Source of the DNA: Chthonomonadaceae bacterium
Lineage (GTDB): Bacteria > Armatimonadota > Chthonomonadetes > Chthonomonadales > Chthonomonadaceae
NCBI GenBank assembly: GCA_025355115.1
Contig: JANXLO010000254.1
Location: 1 to 10,217 of the forward strand
Direction of reading: 5' to 3'
Length of the DNA stretch: 10,217 nt
A program made the translations under genes and the position numbers. The notes beneath the pieces are model-generated. The model was not told the origin of the DNA. It ran no database searches and saw nothing but the letters and a program-made list of their open reading frames with translations. Positions 5,883 to 10,217 of this stretch are shown here, one piece after another (the first letter of the stretch is position 1; each line of letters starts with the position of its first letter).

Positions 5883-7595
5883 ATGGCAGCCATTCGGACG
5901 TTGAATTTGATCTGGGAGCGCAGGTTTCGCGGCGCTTATCCCCTCTCCCGTTACGCTTTGGATGACGAGGGAACGGTGGCTCTGGCGATCCCGCGACCTC
6001 TTGAGGCGCGGGCCTTCGACCTGACCCGCCTCCGTCACGACGGCAGCGCGGAGGTGCGCGCTGGCTTCGCAGTCGAGACGCTGGTCAAGCTGGAGACGTC
6101 CACAGTCTCAAACAGCCTCATAGGCATGACGGCGGACGACCTCTATCTCTTTCACGGCGCGAGCAAGATCCGGTTCATGCCCGAGAAGCGGATCAATTTT
6201 CTCGACTCCGGCATGAGCGGGACAGGAACTGCGCTGGCGGCGCTCTTCTCCGACATCGCGGGCGCGAGTTTCGCACTTGCCTTCGGCGAGATAGGCGGAG
6301 GAGTGGTCTGGCTCAAAGAGATCGATGGCCTGGCCTCCGCACTCACGGTCTCAAGGGACGGCTCGCGAGTAGCATTCGGCGCGGAGGCAGGGACTCTCTG
6401 GCTCATGGACGCTGGACGCCGTGAAATTTGGGAGTTCGCACAGGAGAGCCCGATTCGCGCGATGGCCTGCTCTTCGGATGGGCTCCAGGTGGCTTACGGA
6501 ACGTCGGATGGCCGTGTGGGCCTGATAGACGAGGAAGGCGCGCGACGCTGGGAGACACGGCTGCCAGGTGAGGCGTTCGCGATTGCGCTCTCAGGCAATG
6601 CGGAGCTGTGCGCTGTGCTCTGCCGTCGCCCGGAGGATCCTTCGACCGCTCATATCTATCTCATCGATGCGACGGGAACTATATGCTGGGATTACGACGC
6701 GGAGAAGCGACTGCTCGGGCTGGCGATCTCTCCCGACGGAAGGCACCTTGCGACCGGAGCACGAGATGGGACGACAACACTTTACGAGGCAGTGCCAGGC
6801 AAAGGCGGAGCCGTTCGCAGAGGAAACGCGCAGGCGGGCAGCGCGTTGGAGCAGGCGGAGACGCTGCACAAAGCAGGCAGTCTCGCGTTGGCTCTGCTGA
6901 AGCTCAGGGAGGCGCTCGATCTGGATCCCGCTGACTGTGCAGGCTGCGACCGAATCATCGCTGCCCGCGATGGCTACTTCCAGGAGGCCTTCGTCGAGGC
7001 GCAAAATCAGATGGCAAAGGGATGCTATGTGCAGGCAATCAGCTTGCTCGGGACTTTACTTCACGAGGAGCCGCTGCATATCGAGACAGCTCAGGCTCTG
7101 CGTGAAGCCCGAGCGAAGCGAAGCGAAGAGCTGATCCTGCAGGCGAAAAGCCGCGGCGCCGAGGGGAATATCGGGAGCGCAGAGCAGCTGCTTAGAGAGG
7201 CAATAGCCGTCGCCCCGCCTGGCCCAACGACTGCCCGCACGGAACTCGCTTCGCTCTTCGCCGACCACGCCGCCGCCGCGGACGCAGAGGCCGACTGTCT
7301 TCTCGCCAGGGGCGACCTCAACACGGGCCTCGCCGCTTTGGAGCGCGCGCAATCGGCCGCAGCAAATCCCCAGCGCGCGCTGAAGATCATCCAGGCACAG
7401 ACGGCGATGGAGTTCGCTGCCGGAATGACCGCCTACAATGAAAAGCGCTACAGCGAGGCCGTGTTCCAGTTCAAGAAGGTGCTGGCGCGAGACCCCGGCC
7501 ACGCCGAGGCGAAGCGGTACCTTAATTTCTCTCAAAAGTTCGCTCAGGATTCCACTACCGAGACCTTGGCGGACCGATTCAGCCGTCTGGAATAG
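5883..7595 (+). CDS. beta-propeller/TPR scaffold protein
   Basis: This 570-residue protein has two halves. Residues 1-305 look like a WD40/PQQ-like beta-propeller: blade motifs recur at ~148-176 (VSRDGSRVAFG), 190-216 (CSSDGLQVAYG), 228-263 and 277-302 (ISPDGRHLATG), with Trp at 11, 183, 223 and 269 in matching blade positions. Residues ~320-545 are tetratricopeptide-like repeats, about five of them, the last clearest (FAAGMTAYNEKRYSEAVFQF, ending ARDP). Both folds are protein-binding, with no catalytic motif. There is no signal peptide or membrane segment. It ends LADRFSRLE, echoing DRFDFLE at the start of the preceding NHL protein. AAAGGG precedes the ATG, and the gap to the NHL gene is 33 bp, consistent with one operon under the promoter at 3139. 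A scaffold role for the AAA+ ATPase is inference. Confidence 0.82.
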   Translation: MAAIRTLNLIWERRFRGAYPLSRYALDDEGTVALAIPRPLEARAFDLTRLRHDGSAEVRAGFAVETLVKLETSTVSNSLIGMTADDLYLFHGASKIRFMPEKRINFLDSGMSGTGTALAALFSDIAGASFALAFGEIGGGVVWLKEIDGLASALTVSRDGSRVAFGAEAGTLWLMDAGRREIWEFAQESPIRAMACSSDGLQVAYGTSDGRVGLIDEEGARRWETRLPGEAFAIALSGNAELCAVLCRRPEDPSTAHIYLIDATGTICWDYDAEKRLLGLAISPDGRHLATGARDGTTTLYEAVPGKGGAVRRGNAQAGSALEQAETLHKAGSLALALLKLREALDLDPADCAGCDRIIAARDGYFQEAFVEAQNQMAKGCYVQAISLLGTLLHEEPLHIETAQALREARAKRSEELILQAKSRGAEGNIGSAEQLLREAIAVAPPGPTTARTELASLFADHAAAADAEADCLLARGDLNTGLAALERAQSAAANPQRALKIIQAQTAMEFAAGMTAYNEKRYSEAVFQFKKVLARDPGHAEAKRYLNFSQKFAQDSTTETLADRFSRLE

Positions 7596-7667
7596 AGCTG
7601 CATTCTTTGCTCACTTGCCAGCGGAACGAGCGGCAATGGTGATCGACATTTCTACTGGAGACCAACG

Positions 7668-8573
7668 ATGATGACACGAAGAGATGTTCTTTCGGCGGCA
7701 GTGACGGCGGGGATTGGCGTGTCGGCAAGCGGTGCTTTTGGTGATGCTCCTCCAAAGCGGGGAGCACGGCCGCGCTTTCGTGTCGGATCCTGCGCCTACT
7801 CTTACCGACAGTATCTCCAGGCCAAGACCGAGCCGATGAGCTATGAAGCGTTCCTGGAGGCATGTGCGGCGATGGACATGGACAGCGTGGAGATGACCGC
7901 CTACTACTTCCCCGATCCGCTGAAGCTGACGGACATTCATAGGCTATCACGGAAAGCATTCCTTCTCGGCCTGGACATCGCGGGCGCGGCGGTCGGCAAC
8001 ACCTTCTGCCTGCCGCCGGGCGATGAGCGGGACAAAAATCTCGTCAAAGTGCGTCAATGGATCGACTACGCTTCTGACATGGGCGCGCGCACCCTGCGTG
8101 TCTTCGCTGGAGGCCCACCCAAAGGGACGGAGAATGCCGAAGGGCGGAAGTGGGTCATCGATTGCATCCATGAATGTCTGCCCAAAGCAGAGGAGAAGGG
8201 CATCATTCTGGCGATGGAGAACCACGGGGGCGTCGTCGCGGACGCGGCAGGCACACTGGAGATCCTCGAAGCCGTACGCTCAGACTGGTTTGGCCTGAAG
8301 TGGGACACGGCCAACTACCATACCGCCGACCCTTACGCCGACCTTGCCAAAGTCGCCGCTTACGCAGTTACCACCCATATGAAGACCGAGATTTTCCCCG
8401 GTGGGAAGCGCGAAGCGACCGATTTCGCCAGGGTGTTGAACATTCTGCGCGGCGTGAACTATCGCGGGTACCTGCTGCTCGAGTACGAGGCGGCCGAGGA
8501 GCCAAAGGTGGCAGTTCCTCGTGCGATCGCAGAGCTGCAACGGCTGGCGGGCGAGATGCCCGTCGGCGTATGA
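7668..8573 (+). CDS. Tat-exported sugar phosphate isomerase/epimerase-like protein
   Basis: This 301-residue xylose isomerase-like TIM-barrel protein carries a twin-arginine signal: TRRDVLSAAV at residues 3-12 (R4, R5), a short Ala/Val/Gly hydrophobic stretch, and a likely cleavage near residues 20-26. The barrel starts at RFRVGSCAYSY. Metal-ligand candidates appear in family order: E184 in LAMENHGG, D213 in LKWDTANYH, H237 in THMKTE and E272 in LLLEYE. Tat export suggests that it folds, and may take its metal, before crossing the membrane, and that it works on an extracytoplasmic sugar or polyol; the substrate is unknown. The ATG at 7668 has GGAG at 7657-7660, and ATG at 7671 is an alternative start. 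It is 72 bp after the TPR gene with no clear promoter or terminator between, so read-through from the operon is possible. Its stop overlaps the next start as ATGA. Confidence 0.87.
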   Translation: MMTRRDVLSAAVTAGIGVSASGAFGDAPPKRGARPRFRVGSCAYSYRQYLQAKTEPMSYEAFLEACAAMDMDSVEMTAYYFPDPLKLTDIHRLSRKAFLLGLDIAGAAVGNTFCLPPGDERDKNLVKVRQWIDYASDMGARTLRVFAGGPPKGTENAEGRKWVIDCIHECLPKAEEKGIILAMENHGGVVADAAGTLEILEAVRSDWFGLKWDTANYHTADPYADLAKVAAYAVTTHMKTEIFPGGKREATDFARVLNILRGVNYRGYLLLEYEAAEEPKVAVPRAIAELQRLAGEMPVGV

Positions 8574-9247
8574 CTGGAGAGCATTTCGGCGAGCTGTCGC
8601 TCTTCGATGGCAAGCCTCGCATGGCGGACGTAATCACCACGGAGCCGTGCGACCTGCTCATGCTTGATCACTCCGATTTCGTCCGTTGCGTCGAGCAGTC
8701 CTCACGGTTTACAATGGCGATCATGGCAAATCTGGCCGACAGAATCCGGCAGACTGCCGGTCATCTTGAAAGCCACCGGGAGCTCGACGTGACCGGTCGT
8801 GTCGCGGAGGCGCTTCTTGAACTGCTGCCCGCCTATGGCGAGCAGGATCCAAACGGAGGCACCCGCATCACTCATAAGATTACACTGCAGCAACTTGCCG
8901 AACAGATTGGGGCCACCCGAGAGAGCGTGAGCCGCGCGATCACTAGCTTGCGTGAAACAGAGGCGATACGCATTGCCGGTCGCATCCTTATCGTCATGAG
9001 CGAAAAAACGGCTGCGCCGCGCCTGCTCCCGCTGAGGCGTTCTCAGCTACAACACGAACAGAATGGCCCGCCGCATAAAACGCGGCGGGCCTTTGCTGTT
9101 ACTGTCTGTCAGTTTTTTGGAATGAGGAAGACCACCTTCCATTGCCATAGGAAATGGCTGCGCTTCTGCGCCTTTCGCACCCGCTCAGCGTCCTCGTTCG
9201 AAAGGACGAGGTCGTCGTGGAAGCCGCCGGAGACGCGCAGTGCCTGA
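8570..9247 (+). CDS. CRP/FNR-type transcription regulator, N-terminally truncated and probably frameshifted (likely pseudogene)
   Basis: The reading starts ATG ACT GGA GAG and enters mid-domain: TGEHFGELSLFDGKPRMADV is the GxxFGE-L-DG-PR part of a CRP/FNR beta-roll, followed by the dimer helix (~residues 44-62). A complete winged helix-turn-helix is also present (LQQLAEQIGATRESVSRAITSL in pattern, ~residues 105-126). The first ~60-75 residues of the usual ~220-residue protein are absent, and the same frame upstream is only a shadow of the isomerase gene. After GRILIVM the frame runs without stop through the terminator hairpin into sequence antisense to the next gene. Removing one base of the A6 run at 9003-9008 would give SEKRLRRACSR and TGA at 9033-9035, a normal family end. 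I read it as a remnant of a deletion with a second lesion, though a short translationally coupled DNA-binding protein cannot be excluded. Confidence 0.7.
   Translation: MTGEHFGELSLFDGKPRMADVITTEPCDLLMLDHSDFVRCVEQSSRFTMAIMANLADRIRQTAGHLESHRELDVTGRVAEALLELLPAYGEQDPNGGTRITHKITLQQLAEQIGATRESVSRAITSLRETEAIRIAGRILIVMSEKTAAPRLLPLRRSQLQHEQNGPPHKTRRAFAVTVCQFFGMRKTTFHCHRKWLRFCAFRTRSASSFERTRSSWKPPETRSA
9065..9091. terminator. strong hairpin terminator between convergent genes
   Basis: GGCCCGCCGC (9065-9074) pairs perfectly with GCGGCGGGCC (9082-9091) around a 7-nt loop. TTTGCTGTT follows on the plus strand and ATTCTGTT on the minus strand. It lies 17 bp beyond the stop of the leftward gene at 9109 and 30 bp after the likely original stop (9033-9035) of the regulator, so it probably serves both. 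The U-tract is short on each side. Confidence 0.75.
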
Positions 9248-10217
9248 ACCACCAGCGGGTGTTTGCCTGCTCGAGTCTGCCCGGACACCTCCGTATTGTA
9301 GTCGACCATGCCGTTTTGATTCACGTAGTCGGCATCGGGCGCACGCTTCTCAAAGGGGTAGAGGTGTGTGCCGTCCTCATCCAGAACGTCCGGTGCCTGC
9401 GAGCGCTCGATGGGGAGGTCACGAGCGTCGATGACCAGACCCGTGTAGATCTCGTTGTCCTCTTCGACGATTCGAGGTCTCTGAATCTCCCGTCTAGTCT
9501 CTCTTGACGTCTCGACCAGACCCATGACGCGAACCAGCCGGGCGATGAAGCCCCAGTCCGCTGTCGCGTTGGGATGGAATGGGCGCGCGACCTCCCACCA
9601 GCCGCGATCCGAAGCGGCCGCGAGGAAAGGCTGTCCCCAGAGGGGCAATCGGCTAAAGTCGGATGGCAGTTCAGGCGGTGGCACCTTGCGATAGTCGGCA
9701 ATCTGGAGCGGCGTCAGCATCAGCTTTACCAGTCCGGTGAGCGCTTGCATCCTTGGCGCAGAAGAGCCGTTGCGAGGCAGGCTGAACGTGGGATGGACTA
9801 TAGCACCCACCGAGAGACGAGCAAGCAGGCGGGCCAGATCGCTCTCCGTGAGGATCGTGCCAGCGACCGCTTCAGGCGGGCAGAGATCGGCCAGTTTCAA
9901 GGCGGCCAATTCATCCTGCACGGGGGCAGGCGCTCGTTCAACCACTGCCGGAATAGGACGAACGTCTTCCGGCGCACTCAGTCGGTCTCGAATCTCATCC
10001 GACAGCCGGCCTGCCACTGCCAGAATGTCGGCGCGGTCGCCGGTAAACCGTATACGGAAACCGGCCCCCTCCTCGTCCTTCAGATCCTGAATCACGTCAA
10101 ATCGGTAAGGGTTCGTTTCGGCTTGCCATGTGCCGGACAAATCCGGCTTGCCATCCGATGTCCGAGGAGCAGGAGCCGTCAGGTTCGGCTTCCCATCGGC
10201 AGTCCGAGGAATTCCGG
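9109..10217 (-). CDS. probable envelope protein with PRTxDGKPxL repeats and LPP20-like C-terminal domain (5' partial)
   Basis: The frame is open to the right edge (GIPRTADGKPNL...), so the TTG at 10140 is not the true start and the N-terminus, probably with an export signal, lies outside. The visible N-terminal part has two PRTxDGKPxL copies leading into SGTW, a motif that follows signal peptides in many uncharacterised Acidobacteria-type proteins. A variable, Pro/Ala-rich middle follows. The last ~112 residues (bases 9447-9112) read YTGLVIDARDLP, PDVLDEDGTHLYP, NGMVDY, KHPLVVQALRVSG, LVLSNEDAERVR and a hydrophobic WKVVFLIPKN end. This resembles the C-terminal domain of LPP20/flagellar-associated lipoproteins, where YTGLVVDARGL and PLVVKA are typical. 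Function is not known; an outer-envelope role is inferred. The gene converges on the regulator remnant and ends at the shared hairpin. Confidence 0.65.
   Translation of the reverse strand, partial: GIPRTADGKPNLTAPAPRTSDGKPDLSGTWQAETNPYRFDVIQDLKDEEGAGFRIRFTGDRADILAVAGRLSDEIRDRLSAPEDVRPIPAVVERAPAPVQDELAALKLADLCPPEAVAGTILTESDLARLLARLSVGAIVHPTFSLPRNGSSAPRMQALTGLVKLMLTPLQIADYRKVPPPELPSDFSRLPLWGQPFLAAASDRGWWEVARPFHPNATADWGFIARLVRVMGLVETSRETRREIQRPRIVEEDNEIYTGLVIDARDLPIERSQAPDVLDEDGTHLYPFEKRAPDADYVNQNGMVDYNTEVSGQTRAGKHPLVVQALRVSGGFHDDLVLSNEDAERVRKAQKRSHFLWQWKVVFLIPKN
10138..10209 (-). repeat. two in-frame copies of a PRTxDGKPxL-coding repeat, period 42 bp
   Basis: The minus-strand segments 10209-10180 and 10167-10138 encode PRTADGKPNL and PRTSDGKPDL, exactly 14 codons apart. 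DNA identity is high but broken at several third positions, so the duplication is not recent or is held at the protein level. More copies may exist beyond the window edge. Confidence 0.6.

Noticed and set aside
7615..7636. Inverted repeat TTGCC/GGCAA between the TPR and Tat-isomerase genes as a terminator
   Set aside because: The stem is short and bulged and is followed by TGGTGATC, not a U-tract.
8174..8569. Upstream extension of the regulator frame into the isomerase gene
   Set aside because: The translation is Arg/Gly-rich with no CRP-like sequence, and the overlapping isomerase frame is intact with all metal ligands.
9737..10090. Plus-strand open frame of 117 codons opposite the LPP20-like gene
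   Set aside because: Ser/Arg-rich shadow without a ribosome site or family match.
10138..10140. TTG at 10140 as the start of the leftward LPP20-like gene
   Set aside because: The frame stays open to the window edge and encodes a further PRTxDGKPxL repeat, so the start lies outside.

Overview
The window is a moderately GC-rich, densely coding bacterial chromosome segment with eight genes, the outer two cut by the window edges. No RNA gene, CRISPR array, insertion sequence or phage gene was seen. Several features point to a lineage such as Armatimonadota, Acidobacteriota or the Planctomycetes/Verrucomicrobia group: a HEAT-repeat protein with a C-terminal CxxCH cytochrome domain, a Tat-exported xylose-isomerase-like TIM barrel, and a protein beginning with PRTxDGKPxL repeats. 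I cannot name the genus from sequence alone.

Layout. Positions 1-2195 (+) hold the 3' part of the HEAT-repeat/cytochrome c gene. It converges, 9 bp away, on a cytoplasmic sugar phosphate isomerase/epimerase-like gene (2205-3026, -). A 256-bp intergenic region (3027-3282) carries two divergent, near-consensus sigma70-type promoters with inverted repeats around them. Both flanking genes start with TTG behind strong Shine-Dalgarno sequences.

The rightward promoter drives what looks like a three-gene operon, 3283-7595. It encodes a Ycf46-like AAA+ ATPase, a six-repeat NHL beta-propeller protein, and a beta-propeller/TPR protein. None has a visible signal peptide or membrane segment, so an ATPase, a propeller and a propeller-TPR scaffold are probably made together in the cytoplasm. 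The propeller protein begins with DRFDFLE and the TPR protein ends with DRFSRLE, which may be a shared docking peptide. This trio is the best candidate for an undescribed system in the window; its function is unknown to me.

Downstream lies a Tat-signal sugar phosphate isomerase/epimerase-like gene (7668-8573). Its stop overlaps (ATGA) the start of a CRP/FNR-type regulator that lacks the first half of its sensor domain and seems to carry a frameshift at its 3' end. A strong hairpin (9065-9091) separates it from a convergent, 5'-truncated gene (9109-10217, -). That gene encodes a probable envelope protein with PRTxDGKPxL repeats and a C-terminal domain resembling the LPP20/flagellar-associated lipoprotein family.
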